The notes: generated from the sequence alone by a model not told the origin. Shown: positions 7,663 to 15,804, counted from the stretch's first letter. The stretch: DNA of 28,785 bases from a virus (IMGVR_UViG_3300009413_003176:1-28785), one strand, 5' to 3'. Made by a program: numbers and translations.

Positions 7663-8847
7663 ATGGCACTCGATCAATACCACCACGGCGTGCGCGTTGC
7701 GGAAGTCAACGACGGCACGCGTACCATCCGCACCGTCTCCACCGCCGTGATTGGCGTGGTCTGCACCGCGCCGGATGCAGACGCCACCACCTTCCCCCTT
7801 AACCAGCCCGCGCTGGTCACCAATGTGGATACCGCCATTGGCAAAGCGGGCACCCAAGGCACGCTGAAAGACACCCTCACCGCCATTGGCCAGCAGGCCA
7901 AGCCGATCATCGTCGTGGTGCGCGTGGATGAAGGCATCGACGCCGATGAAACCACCGCCAACGTGATTGGCACCACCACGGAGCTAGGCCAGCGCACCGG
8001 GCTGCAGGCGCTACTCACCGCCAAGCAGAAGCTGGGCGTCACGCCGCGCATTATTGGTGTGCCTAACCTGGATACCCAGCCGGTGGCCACCGCCATGGTC
8101 GCGGTGCTGCAGCAGCTGCGCGCCTTCGGTTACGTGTATGCCCACGGCTGCGAGACCATCACCGAGGTCACCGCCTACCGCGACCAGTTCGGTGCCCGTG
8201 AGCTGATGGTGATCTGGCCCCAGTGGCAGGCGTTTGATACCGACGACGCGCAAACGCTGGATATCAGCCCCGTGGCCATCGCCCTCGGCCTGCGCGCCAA
8301 ACTCGACCAAACCGTGGGCTGGCACAAAACCCTGAGTAACGTGGCGGTGAACGGCGTCACCGGCATCAGCAAAGACGTGTTCTGGGATCTGCAGAGCCCC
8401 AACACCGATACCGGGCTGCTCAACGCCGCCGATGTCACCACGCTAGTGAATCAGAACGGCTATCGCTTCTGGGGCTCGCGCACCTGCGCCGGGCCAGAAA
8501 GCCTCTTCCCGTTCGAGAATTACACCCGCACCGCCCAGATCCTCGCCGACACCGTGGCCGAAGCGCACCTGTGGGCGGTGGATTTGCCCCTGCACGCTTC
8601 CCTTGCGCGAGACATCATCGAAGGCTTGAACGCCAAGTTCCGCGAGCTGAAAACCCTGGGGCTGATTGTCGATGGCAGCGCCTGGCTGAACGAGGAGCTC
8701 AACACCCAGACCTCCCTCAAGGGCGGCAAGCTGCGCATCGACTACGACTACACGCCGGTACCGCCGCTGGAAGACCTCGGTTTCCAGCAGCGCATCACCG
8801 ACTCCTACCTGGCCGACTTCGCCGAGCGCGTCGCGGCCACCGCCTGA
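7663..8847 (+). CDS. FI: Major tail sheath protein FI
   Basis: This 394-residue protein is the contractile sheath subunit, almost the same length as P2 FI (about 396). The beginning, DQYHHGVRVAEVNDGTRTIRTVSTAVIGVVCTAPDAD, is the classic sheath start. Residues 255-300 contain GYRFWGSRTCAGPES, the conserved core motif of sheath proteins, and the C-terminus carries DYDYTPVPPLEDLGFQQRI. A strong AGGAG lies upstream of the ATG. It is the first gene of the FI-D operon after the leftward cargo pair. Confidence 0.96.
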   Translation: MALDQYHHGVRVAEVNDGTRTIRTVSTAVIGVVCTAPDADATTFPLNQPALVTNVDTAIGKAGTQGTLKDTLTAIGQQAKPIIVVVRVDEGIDADETTANVIGTTTELGQRTGLQALLTAKQKLGVTPRIIGVPNLDTQPVATAMVAVLQQLRAFGYVYAHGCETITEVTAYRDQFGARELMVIWPQWQAFDTDDAQTLDISPVAIALGLRAKLDQTVGWHKTLSNVAVNGVTGISKDVFWDLQSPNTDTGLLNAADVTTLVNQNGYRFWGSRTCAGPESLFPFENYTRTAQILADTVAEAHLWAVDLPLHASLARDIIEGLNAKFRELKTLGLIVDGSAWLNEELNTQTSLKGGKLRIDYDYTPVPPLEDLGFQQRITDSYLADFAERVAATA

Positions 8848-8867
8848 ACTGACTAGCGAGAGACTCC

Positions 8868-9380
8868 ATGGCACTCCCCAAAAAGCTCAAAGACCTCAAC
8901 CTGTTCAGCAACGGCGAAAGCTGGCAGGGCATCGTCCAGTCGATCACCTTGCCCACCCTCACCCGCAAGATCGAAGAGTGGCGCGGCGGCGGCATGGATG
9001 GCGCAGTGGGTATCGATATGGGCCAAGACGGCCTGCTCACCGTGCAATGGACGGTAGGCGGGCTGGTAGAAAGTCTGTTCGACAACTTCGGCACTGCCCG
9101 CATCGACGCCGACATGCTGCGCATGACCGGCAGCTATGAACGCGACGACATCGACGACGCCTCCTCGGTCGAGGTGGTCATGCGCGGCCGCCACACCGAG
9201 ATCGATATGGGCGATGCCCAAACCGGCGAGAACACCGAGCACCAGGTCACCAGCACGCTCAGCTACTACAAGCTCACCATCGACGGCACCGAGAAAATCG
9301 AGATCGACCTGGTGAACGGCGTGTTCAAGGTCAACGGCGTCGACCGTTTGGCAGGCCGCCGCCAGCGCCTGGGTATTTAA
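8868..9380 (+). CDS. FII: Major tail tube protein FII
   Basis: This 170-residue protein is the inner tail tube subunit (P2 FII is about 172). It starts with the family pattern LPKKLKDLNLFSNGESWQG and contains KIEEWRGGGMDGAVGIDMG. The C-terminal half has the expected beta-rich region with TSTLSYYKLTIDGTEKIEIDLVN. It follows the sheath gene by 20 bases. The tube is polymerised along the tape measure encoded downstream. Confidence 0.95.
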   Translation: MALPKKLKDLNLFSNGESWQGIVQSITLPTLTRKIEEWRGGGMDGAVGIDMGQDGLLTVQWTVGGLVESLFDNFGTARIDADMLRMTGSYERDDIDDASSVEVVMRGRHTEIDMGDAQTGENTEHQVTSTLSYYKLTIDGTEKIEIDLVNGVFKVNGVDRLAGRRQRLGI

Positions 9381-9421
9381 CCCGCCCCTTTTCCCCTTAA
9401 CCCAACACTAGGAACACCACC

Positions 9422-9730
9422 ATGACCAAAGCTGCCACCACCCAAGCCATCGCTGCGACTATCACCCTGGATACCCCGCTCACCCGGGGCGAGACCGAGA
9501 TCACCGAGCTACGCCTGCGCAAACCTACCTCTGGCGAGCTGCGCGGCGTCTCGCTGGCCGATGTGCTGCAGATGCAAACCGACGCGCTGATCACCCTGAT
9601 CCCGCGCCTCTCCAACCCCTCGCTCACCGCCACCGAGGTACGCCAAATGGACCCGGCGGATCTCGTTCAATGCGGCGGTGAAATCGCCGGTTTTTTGCTG
9701 ACGAAGCGGGCCAAGGGCGAGAGCGAATAA
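9422..9730 (+). CDS. E: Tail assembly chaperone E
   Basis: This 102-residue protein is the short form of the tail assembly chaperone (P2 E is about 91). It carries TPLTRGETEITELRLRKPTSGELRG, the usual motif of the family. Chaperones of this type coat the tape measure during tube assembly and do not stay in the virion. Near its end it reads through T TTT TTG (9691-9697), the same slippery heptamer used by P2, which yields the longer E+E' product. The gene starts at an ATG with AGGAA upstream. Confidence 0.92.
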   Translation: MTKAATTQAIAATITLDTPLTRGETEITELRLRKPTSGELRGVSLADVLQMQTDALITLIPRLSNPSLTATEVRQMDPADLVQCGGEIAGFLLTKRAKGESE

Positions 9731-9894
9731 ACCTTCCCAACCAGGTAGAAGACGCGATGGCGGATCTCGCCATCGTCTTCCACTGGACCCCGCAAGACTG
9801 CGCCGCCTTCACCCTGCGCGAACTCATGGCCTGGCGAGAACGAGCGCGCAAACGCAGCACCACCACTGACACCAGGAGCCAGCGTGGCCGGTAA
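9422..9894 (+). CDS. E': E+E' frameshift product of the tail chaperone
   Basis: Slippage by -1 at 9691-9697 after codon 92 of E moves the ribosome into a frame open to the TAA at 9892. This adds 65 residues (ADEAGQGRERINLPNQ..., ending TRSQRGR) for a total of about 157, close to the P2 E+E' product (about 142). The E' part contains VFHWTPQDCAAFTLRELMAWRERA, a pattern typical of the second chaperone domain. E' could also start alone at an ATG at 9757, but no good ribosome site precedes it. The frameshift is established for P2; here it rests on the conserved heptamer and the in-phase open frame. Confidence 0.88.
9691..9697 (+). promoter_or_regulatory. -1 ribosomal frameshift slippery site in gene E
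   Basis: The heptamer T TTT TTG is in the correct phase (GGT TTT TTG in the E frame) 34 bases before the E stop. Slipping one base back enters the E' frame, which stays open for 65 codons. The same heptamer is used in P2. Confidence 0.9.
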
Positions 9895-12466
9895 CAACCT
9901 CAAGCTGCAGGTCATTTTAAACGCCGTGGATAGGGCTACCCGCCCGCTGCGGGCCATCGACCGTGCCAGCCAGGCCGCGTCTCAGGCCATGCGTGAAAAC
10001 CGCGACCGCTTAAAGCAGCTGCAGGCCACGCAGAAGAACGTCAGCTCCTTTCGTACCCTCACCCGGCAATCCACGGAAACCGCAACCGCCCTGCGGGAAC
10101 AGCAAGAGCGCATTCGCCGCCTCTCGCAGCAAATGCACACCCACCAGGGCGACACCGCCGCCCTGCGCGCCGAACGTCAAAAGGCCATTACCCAAGCGCG
10201 CAGGCTCAGCCAGCGGGTGGATGAAGAACGCCAGCAGCTTCAGCGGCTGCGCAGCACCCTAAACGAAAACGGCGTCAGCACCGCCCACCTCTCCCGCGAT
10301 CAACGCCGGCTTTCCAGCGAGATCCAGCAGGCCAATACCGCCGTGGAAGAGCAGCGGCAGCGGCTAAAACGGCTGGCCGAACAGCAGCGCAACGCCGCCC
10401 AGGCGCGCAGCCGCTACGACCGCGCCATGAGCCTACGCAGCAGCATGGCCGGTACCGGCGCAGGCATGGTCGCCAGCGGCGGTGCCGCGCTGTATGCCGG
10501 GGCACGGCTGCTGGCCCCCGGTGTTGAATACGGGGAATCCATGTCGCGGGTGCAGGCGCTCACACGCCTGGAAGGAGACGACGAACGCCTGGCAGCGCTT
10601 CGCCAGCAAGCGCGGGAGCTAGGGGCCACCACCGCCTTTAGCGCCGGGCAATCCGCCGATGCCCAAGGCTACCTGGCCATGGCCGGTTTCGACCCCGCCG
10701 CCATTCAAGCGGCCATGCCGGATATGCTCAACCTGGCACTGGCCAACCAAACGGATCTCGCCCGCACGGCGGATATCTCCTCCAACATCCTCTCCGGCTT
10801 CGGGTTAGACCCCGCCGAGATGGGCCGCGTGGGCGATGTGCTCACCGCCACCACCACGCGGGCCAACGTCGATTTAGAGATGCTCGGCGAATCGATGAAG
10901 TACGTCGCCCCGCAAGCGCGGGCGATGAATATGTCGCTGGAGCAATCCGCCGCCATGGCCGGGCTGCTGGGCAACGTGGGTATTCAGGGTAGCCAGGCAG
11001 GCACCACCCTGCGCGCCATGGTCACCCGCTTGGCCGCGCCCACCGGAGCCGCCGCCGGGGCGCTGGCCGACCTCGGCGTGAACGCCAAAGACGCCGAAGG
11101 CAACCTGCGCGACATTCCCCGTATTCTCACTGATGTGGCAAGAGCCACCGAAGCGATGGGCAACGCCGACCGCGCCGCCTACCTGAAAGACATCTTTGGC
11201 GAAGAACCCGGCGCAGGCATGGCCGAACTGATCGCCCAGCAAGGCAGCGAAGGCATCGAGGCGTTTGTCGAGATCCTCGCCAACGCCGCCGGTGAAAACG
11301 CCCGGGTGGCGAAAACCATGGCCGACAACATCGGCGGCGACCTCAAATCGCTCAAATCGGCCTGGGATGAAGTGGGCATCTCGATCACCGAGACTAACAA
11401 CGGCGCGCTGCGCGGCCTGATTCAGAACGTCACCGCCATTACTCGTGGCATCGGCCAATGGATCAACGAAAACCCCAAGCTGGCAGGCACCCTCGCCAAA
11501 GCCGCCGCCCTGGTGGCGGTGCTGGTGGCAGCAGGCGGCGCGCTTACGCTGATGCTCGCCTCCATCCTCGGCCCCTTCGCCATGGTGCGCTTTGGCATGG
11601 CAATGCTTGGCCCGCAAGCGCTCATGGTGGGTAAAGCGCTTACCTGGTTAGGCGGAGTGATTCGCACCGTGGGCATGCTGGCCGTCGCCAACCCCATTGG
11701 TGCCGCGGTGGCCGCCATCGCCGCTGCGGCGTATCTCATCTACCGCTACTGGGAACCCATCAAAGCCTTCTTCCAAGGCCTGTGGCAGCAGGTGAAAACC
11801 GCGTTTGATGGCGGGCTGGGGGCAGTCGCGCAGCTGCTGATGAACTGGTCACCGTTAGGGCTGCTGTACCGGGGCATCACCACCGCGCTTTCCGCGCTGG
11901 GCGTCGAGATCCCCGAACAATTCCGCTCGCTGGGCAGCGCCATTGTGGATGGCCTGATGAGCGGGCTAACCGGCAAACTCGCCGACCTGCGCGACCGCGT
12001 GGTGGGCATGGCAGGCAACGTGCGTAGCTGGTTTGCCAACGTCCTGGATATCAACAGCCCCTCCCGCGTGTTCACCCAGCTAGGCGGCTACACGGTGGAC
12101 GGCCTAAACCAAGGGCTGGATGCCCAGCGGGACGAACCCGCTAGGCGCATTCAAGAGATCGCCCGGCGCGTCACCCGTGCCGGTGCCGGGCTGGCACTCG
12201 GGGCGGCCGCCCTGCCCGCCGTGGCGATGCCCAGCATTGAGCAGCAAACGCCGATTCAGTTCGATAACCGGCCGCCGCTCACCACCGCCAGCTCCCAGGC
12301 CAGCGGTTTCTCAATGGGCGATATCAACATCAACGTCACCCCCGCCCCCGGCATGAACGAACAGCAGCTCGCCCAGTACGTGGCGCAGGAAGTGCAGCGC
12401 GCCTTAACCAACGCCCAGCGCGACGCCCAGGCGCGGCAGCGTTCGTCACTGCGCGACCTCGACTAA
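9884..12466 (+). CDS. T: Tail tape measure protein T
   Basis: This 860-residue protein sets tail length (P2 T is about 815). It starts at a GTG behind AGGAG and overlaps the E' stop by 11 bases. Residues 25-185 are an extended coiled coil rich in Gln, Arg and Glu. Residues 210-400 match the TP901-type tape measure core (GATTAFSAGQSADAQGYLAMAGF, then MKYVAPQARAMNMSLEQSAAMAGLLG). Residues 535-625 contain hydrophobic helices that may enter the host membrane for DNA passage. The region near 720 has SWFANVLDINSPSRVFTQLGG, conserved in many tape measures. Confidence is high. Confidence 0.95.
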   Translation: MAGNNLKLQVILNAVDRATRPLRAIDRASQAASQAMRENRDRLKQLQATQKNVSSFRTLTRQSTETATALREQQERIRRLSQQMHTHQGDTAALRAERQKAITQARRLSQRVDEERQQLQRLRSTLNENGVSTAHLSRDQRRLSSEIQQANTAVEEQRQRLKRLAEQQRNAAQARSRYDRAMSLRSSMAGTGAGMVASGGAALYAGARLLAPGVEYGESMSRVQALTRLEGDDERLAALRQQARELGATTAFSAGQSADAQGYLAMAGFDPAAIQAAMPDMLNLALANQTDLARTADISSNILSGFGLDPAEMGRVGDVLTATTTRANVDLEMLGESMKYVAPQARAMNMSLEQSAAMAGLLGNVGIQGSQAGTTLRAMVTRLAAPTGAAAGALADLGVNAKDAEGNLRDIPRILTDVARATEAMGNADRAAYLKDIFGEEPGAGMAELIAQQGSEGIEAFVEILANAAGENARVAKTMADNIGGDLKSLKSAWDEVGISITETNNGALRGLIQNVTAITRGIGQWINENPKLAGTLAKAAALVAVLVAAGGALTLMLASILGPFAMVRFGMAMLGPQALMVGKALTWLGGVIRTVGMLAVANPIGAAVAAIAAAAYLIYRYWEPIKAFFQGLWQQVKTAFDGGLGAVAQLLMNWSPLGLLYRGITTALSALGVEIPEQFRSLGSAIVDGLMSGLTGKLADLRDRVVGMAGNVRSWFANVLDINSPSRVFTQLGGYTVDGLNQGLDAQRDEPARRIQEIARRVTRAGAGLALGAAALPAVAMPSIEQQTPIQFDNRPPLTTASSQASGFSMGDININVTPAPGMNEQQLAQYVAQEVQRALTNAQRDAQARQRSSLRDLD

Positions 12467-12478
12467 CAGGAGCCCACC

Positions 12479-12922
12479 ATGCTCATGGCCCTTGGCATGT
12501 TTGTATTTGAGACCCGTAGCGTGCCGTATCAGGAATTAAAGCGCATCACCGAATGGCGGCACCCCAGCCAATCCCGCGTGGGGCAGCGGCCCGCCTACCA
12601 GTTCGCAGGCCCAGGGGCGGATACCATCACCCTCAGCGGCACCTTGCTGCCTACCTTCACCGGTGGGCGCTTTAGCCTAGATGAGATCCGCGAGATGGCC
12701 GACCAAGGCAACGCCTGGCCGCTGGTCGAAGGCACCGGCCGCCAGTACGGCTTATGGGTGGTTACCCGGGTGGAAGAGACCAGCTCGCACTTTTTCCGCG
12801 ATGGCGCGGCGGAGAAAATCGAGTTCAACCTCACGCTGGAACACGTCGATGATGAGCGCACCGACCTGATCGGCCGCTTGGCGCTACCCGCCGTGGCGCG
12901 TTTAGCCGGGGGCTACGTATGA
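12479..12922 (+). CDS. U: Tail protein U
   Basis: This 147-residue protein matches P2 gpU, a tail terminator or completion protein (P2 U is about 159). The start LMALGMFVFETRSVPYQELKRITEWRH is characteristic of the family, as is ADTITLSGTLLP in the middle. An AGGAG site lies just before the ATG. It ends with an ATGA overlap with gene D. Confidence 0.94.
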   Translation: MLMALGMFVFETRSVPYQELKRITEWRHPSQSRVGQRPAYQFAGPGADTITLSGTLLPTFTGGRFSLDEIREMADQGNAWPLVEGTGRQYGLWVVTRVEETSSHFFRDGAAEKIEFNLTLEHVDDERTDLIGRLALPAVARLAGGYV

Positions 12923-13926
12923 ACGCCTACCCTAAGCCCAGCTACCGCATCACCCTGGATGGCACCGACATCACCCCGCGCATCAACGGCCGCCTGATCA
13001 GCCTCTCGCTACGCGAGCAGCGGGGGCTGGAAGCCGACCAACTGGACATCACCCTGGCCGACCACGACGGCCAGCTCGCCATTCCCCCACGCGGGGCAGA
13101 GCTGCAGGTGGCCTTTGGCTGGCAGGAGGAAGGGCTGGTGGACAAGGGCCGCTTTACGGTGGATGAAGTGCAGCACACCGGCACGCCAGACCAGCTCACC
13201 ATCCGCGCCCGCTCGGCGGATATGCGCGGCCAACTGCCCGGCAAGCGCACCCAGAGCTGGCACGATGTCACGCTGGGCGAGATCGTCACCACCATCGCCG
13301 GGCGCAATGCGCTGGAACCAGTGGTGGCCGCCGTGCTCAACGGCATCCGCATTGGCCATATCGACCAAACCGACGAATCCGACCTGAATTTTCTCACCCG
13401 CCTGGGCGAACGGTACGACGCCATTGCCGCCATCAAAGCCGGGCGCATGCTGTTCACCGTGGCAGGCCAAGGGCTCACCGCCAGCGGCCGCGCCATGCCC
13501 GCCATCACCCTCACCCGCCGCGACGGCGACCAGCACCGCTACAGCGTCACCGACCGCGACGCCTACAGCGGGGTAAAAGCCTACTGGAACGACACACGAG
13601 GCGCAGAGCGCCACACCGTACTGGCAGGCACCGACGAAAACGCCAAACAACTACGCCCCACCTACGCCACCGAAGACGACGCCCTAGCCGCCGCCCGCGC
13701 CGAATGGCAACGCATCCAACGCGGCCTGGCAGAGTTTGAGTTAACGTTGGCACTAGGCCGCGCCGACCTGCTGCCCGAAACGCCGCTCACACTCGCGGGC
13801 TTCAAGCCCCAGATCGACGCCACGGCTTGGTTAGTGAGCGAGGTCACGCACGCGATGAATGATGGGGGGTTTACTTCGAGTATAAAGCTGGAAACTCTCT
13901 TGCATTCACGCACGGATGCACGCTAA
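12919..13926 (+). CDS. D: Tail protein D (gp27-like hub)
   Basis: This 335-residue protein is the P2 gpD-type tail hub protein, the platform under the tube that binds the gpV spike. It begins PKPSYRITLDGTDITPRINGRLISLSLRE and contains DQLDITLADHDGQLAIPPRGAELQVAFGW, both typical of the family. It is a little shorter than P2 D (about 387). It closes the tail operon; a strong hairpin follows ten bases after its stop. P2 places ogr next, but here an Ogr-like gene is found at 22018 instead. Confidence 0.94.
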   Translation: MNAYPKPSYRITLDGTDITPRINGRLISLSLREQRGLEADQLDITLADHDGQLAIPPRGAELQVAFGWQEEGLVDKGRFTVDEVQHTGTPDQLTIRARSADMRGQLPGKRTQSWHDVTLGEIVTTIAGRNALEPVVAAVLNGIRIGHIDQTDESDLNFLTRLGERYDAIAAIKAGRMLFTVAGQGLTASGRAMPAITLTRRDGDQHRYSVTDRDAYSGVKAYWNDTRGAERHTVLAGTDENAKQLRPTYATEDDALAAARAEWQRIQRGLAEFELTLALGRADLLPETPLTLAGFKPQIDATAWLVSEVTHAMNDGGFTSSIKLETLLHSRTDAR

Positions 13927-13936
13927 TTAAGACTAA

Positions 13937-13959
13937 AAAGCCCCATTTATTGGGGCTTT
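13937..13959. terminator. Bidirectional terminator between D and the cargo pair
   Basis: AAAGCCCC (13937-13944) and GGGGCTTT (13952-13959) form a perfect 8-bp stem with a seven-base loop, A-rich before and T-rich after. It lies between convergent genes and includes the stop codon of the leftward one, so it can end both transcripts. Confidence 0.85.
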
Positions 13960-14825
13960 GCTAGTGCAGCACTTTTCTTTTGCTCACGTATTTGATCGCG
14001 TCTGACTTTGTGAGCAATGATCGCATCCACATGCCTGATCAGTCGACCTTGCCATACACCCACACCTCGCATGAAGTGCTCAGGCCAATGAGGTGACTCA
14101 GGTATAGTTGAAAGAAAAGGGTAAATAAGAGAGGGGTACTGCGCTAATACACTCCGTGTATCTTTATGCCTTGATATATCGCGATAAACATACTTTGCAT
14201 AATTAAGGGCAGGCCGCCTAGCATCTGGGTCTGAGAATATTTCAAGTGCCTGATTATGCAGATCTTCACGCACAATTCGGCACAAGACTTCTGTACGTAC
14301 TAGCTCGCGCTTAACAGCGATCGGCCTCATACGCCTGTGTTTCAAATTAGCGATGCGCGTCCATAACAGTGCGGCTGGATTTAAAACATAAAAACGTAGA
14401 ATTTCTTTACCGTCTTGATGTAGATCCCACTCTACAAGCCTTGCCGCAGCGCGCATGCTATCAGCATCAAACCCACCATAAACCTGGTTCATAACGTCTA
14501 CTACGAAATGCCCGTCAGCCAATATTTCTGGGCGGTAGAGCTCTATCAATGCCATGTTGGGTACATGGTCGTCTGGCGTAGGGAAGCGTGGCACTCCTTT
14601 CCACTGATCTGCTAATACCCTGACCCCTTCAATCGTTCCGGCAACAATGTCGAGATCCGATGAAGTCAGCGCAGCGGTGTGTTCTTGATCTAACTGCCCT
14701 TCCAAAAAATAAGCACCCCAAAAAGCAATCGCCTGGCCTCCAATGAGTACCAGGCGTTCTTGATATTCGGGGGGAAGCTCTGCAATAAGTTTTAGAATCG
14801 GCTGTATTGAAAGGCTATCTTCCAT
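13947..14825 (-). CDS. Nucleotidyltransferase-like protein, probable toxin
   Basis: This 292-residue protein carries the minimal nucleotidyltransferase signature: LIGGQAIAFWG with Gly29-Gly30, then SSDLDIV with Asp57 and Asp59. The GG...(S/T)xDxD arrangement is seen in AbiEii- and MenT-type toxins that transfer nucleotides to tRNA or protein. After residue 150 it is mainly helical and basic. It reads against the tail operon and follows a 63-residue gene by 38 bases, an arrangement of antitoxin then toxin. Ribosome site is weak (GTGAG). The fold call is fairly good; the toxin role and target are inferred. A housekeeping nucleotidyltransferase is unlikely inside a prophage. Confidence 0.68.
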   Translation of the reverse strand: MEDSLSIQPILKLIAELPPEYQERLVLIGGQAIAFWGAYFLEGQLDQEHTAALTSSDLDIVAGTIEGVRVLADQWKGVPRFPTPDDHVPNMALIELYRPEILADGHFVVDVMNQVYGGFDADSMRAAARLVEWDLHQDGKEILRFYVLNPAALLWTRIANLKHRRMRPIAVKRELVRTEVLCRIVREDLHNQALEIFSDPDARRPALNYAKYVYRDISRHKDTRSVLAQYPSLIYPFLSTIPESPHWPEHFMRGVGVWQGRLIRHVDAIIAHKVRRDQIREQKKSAALAKPQ

Positions 14826-14863
14826 CCAAACTCACTGCAGACAGGTCACAAAAATAGATAAGC

Positions 14864-15055
14864 TCAGAGCGGCGCAGGAGCCGGAGCACCACGAATAATA
14901 CGGGCATGCTGACGAGCGCCCTTGAACTGAGAAGCACGTTCAATCGCTTCCTGAGAAACAAGCATTTCTGCATATTCTTGGAAACGGTTGCGCTCTTTCT
15001 CTTGAAGACGTAGCACGAAACCATTTTTTTGATTTGCGCTGATATAAGAAACCAT
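14864..15055 (-). CDS. Small basic protein, probable antitoxin
   Basis: This 63-residue protein starts at 15055 behind GGTGAAA; a longer in-frame start at 15106 would run into the hairpin and looks less likely. The sequence reads MVSYISANQKNGFVLRLQEK and then a charged helical part (ERNRFQEYAEMLVSQEAIER). No classical HTH is seen. It precedes the nucleotidyltransferase gene in the same direction, and a perfect palindrome covers its promoter region. Small size, gene order and operator suggest an antitoxin that represses its own operon; this is inference. Confidence 0.6.
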   Translation of the reverse strand: MVSYISANQKNGFVLRLQEKERNRFQEYAEMLVSQEAIERASQFKGARQHARIIRGAPAPAPL

Positions 15056-15079
15056 GATTTTCACCAGTAAAATCAGTTG

Positions 15080-15094
15080 GTTATAGAATATAAC
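15080..15094. promoter_or_regulatory. Palindromic operator before the toxin-antitoxin pair
   Basis: GTTATA-GAA-TATAAC is a perfect 15-bp inverted repeat 25 bases upstream of the small gene. On the leftward strand it includes -10-like bases (TATTCT or TATAAC). This placement fits autoregulation by the upstream protein or the pair. Confidence 0.55.
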
Positions 15095-15097
15095 ACT

Positions 15098-15154
15098 TGG
15101 CACCATGCGAAGCGCTAAGCTTTCTGCGAAAGCTTAGCGCTTCGCATGGTGCCA
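15098..15154. repeat. 57-nt near-perfect hairpin (27-bp arms, 3-nt loop)
   Basis: Arms 15098-15124 and 15128-15154 are exact reverse complements, joined by TGC. The arm begins TGGCACCATGCGAAGCGC. Such a long perfect stem with a triloop is far more than an ordinary terminator and has no T tract. It lies between the promoter of the leftward pair and the end of the UmuD-like gene. Its role is unknown: it could be a structured RNA, a protein-binding cruciform, a mobile-element remnant, or a palindrome made by template switching. Confidence 0.9.
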
Positions 15155-15211
15155 GTCAATAATATTTGTCTATGTTCGTTCATATTAAGCGATATTTCTA
15201 TACTTAGCAAA

Positions 15212-15236
15212 CCCCCAGCCATTCCATGGCCGGGGG
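15212..15236 (-). terminator. Hairpin downstream of the UmuD-like gene
   Basis: CCCCC (15212-15216) plus GCCA (15218-15221) pair with TGGC (15227-15230) plus GGGGG (15232-15236), with one mismatch. Read leftward it ends in GGGGG followed by TTTGCT, a plausible if weak terminator for the leftward gene ending at 15362. Confidence 0.45.
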
Positions 15237-15361
15237 CATCAGTGCCGCAATCTTCTGGCGAGGCGGTTCCGCAACGCGTGCTTTTAGACGACACCATCAC
15301 TATGGCAAATCCGCTCAGGCAATGATGTAAGCCATTGACCATAAAGCTTGTAAGCGATCTC

Positions 15362-15712
15362 TTACAACGCCCAGCACCGCGCCTGCCTGACCACCACCCC
15401 GCGAAACTGCTTCGCGGTGATGAAGCACCCCTCCCCACCCGTGGGCGGCAACAAGCGGCAGCGGCTGCCGACGCGGTGGGTTTTGAATAATCGGTACTCG
15501 CCTTCTACCTCCGCCACCACCAGATCGGCGTGGCCATACGAACGCGCTTCGTCCACCACCAGCACATCGCCCTCCATCCATGGCCCACCGGGGTGCGCCT
15601 CTTCGCTGATCTCCACCAGAAAACAGGTCGGCGGAAATTTTCGCCGGTCCATCTCCGCCACCGCCGGGTGCTTCACTCCCACCACGGCAGGCCCCAAGTA
15701 GGTCACTCGCAT
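15362..15712 (-). CDS. UmuD/LexA-like protein lacking the catalytic serine
   Basis: This protein is about 116 residues from the ATG at 15712, chosen for the AGGG site upstream; an earlier in-frame ATG lies at 15805 inside the SOS box. The C-terminal fold of the S24/UmuD family is recognisable: EGDVLVVDEA, then GHADLVVAEVEGEYRLFKTHRV, and the closing FRGVVVRQAR. In active members a Ser-Met pair lies about eight residues before the GD; here that stretch is HPGGPWME, with no serine. It therefore probably does not cleave itself, and may act as a UmuD'-like partner or a degraded gene. It diverges from a umuC remnant across an SOS box. The family call is moderate; the lack of Ser is seen directly. 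Confidence 0.65.
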   Translation of the reverse strand: MRVTYLGPAVVGVKHPAVAEMDRRKFPPTCFLVEISEEAHPGGPWMEGDVLVVDEARSYGHADLVVAEVEGEYRLFKTHRVGSRCRLLPPTGGEGCFITAKQFRGVVVRQARCWAL

Positions 15713-15784
15713 GCTGTTGCCCTGTGCTAGCTCCATATTCAGCGACGTATATGAGCGTTTGCCTGTCGCCTCCCTAATTTCTAA

Positions 15785-15804
15785 TACTGTATAAACGAAC
15801 AGCA
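15785..15804. promoter_or_regulatory. SOS box (LexA-binding site)
   Basis: TACTGTATAAACGAACAGCA has the CTG-N10-CAG core and closely follows the gammaproteobacterial LexA consensus. It lies between the divergent UmuD-like gene and the umuC remnant, 24 bases before the umuC ATG. It should place both under SOS control and now also reads toward the inserted island. Confidence 0.85.

Noticed and set aside
10874-11617. Long leftward open frame inside the tape measure gene
   Set aside because: It is antisense to a well-recognised gene in GC-rich DNA; its composition is low-complexity (Gly, His, Ala) with no domain.
14815-15024. Alternative 69-codon leftward frame over the small antitoxin-like gene
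   Set aside because: It lacks a good ribosome site and has shadow-like composition; the 63-residue frame has GGTGA at proper distance.
15115-15438. Leftward 107-codon frame across the long hairpin
   Set aside because: It runs through the palindrome and the UmuD-like gene in another frame and has no motif.
15417-15701. Rightward frame opposite the UmuD-like gene
   Set aside because: It is antisense to a protein with a recognisable S24-type pattern.
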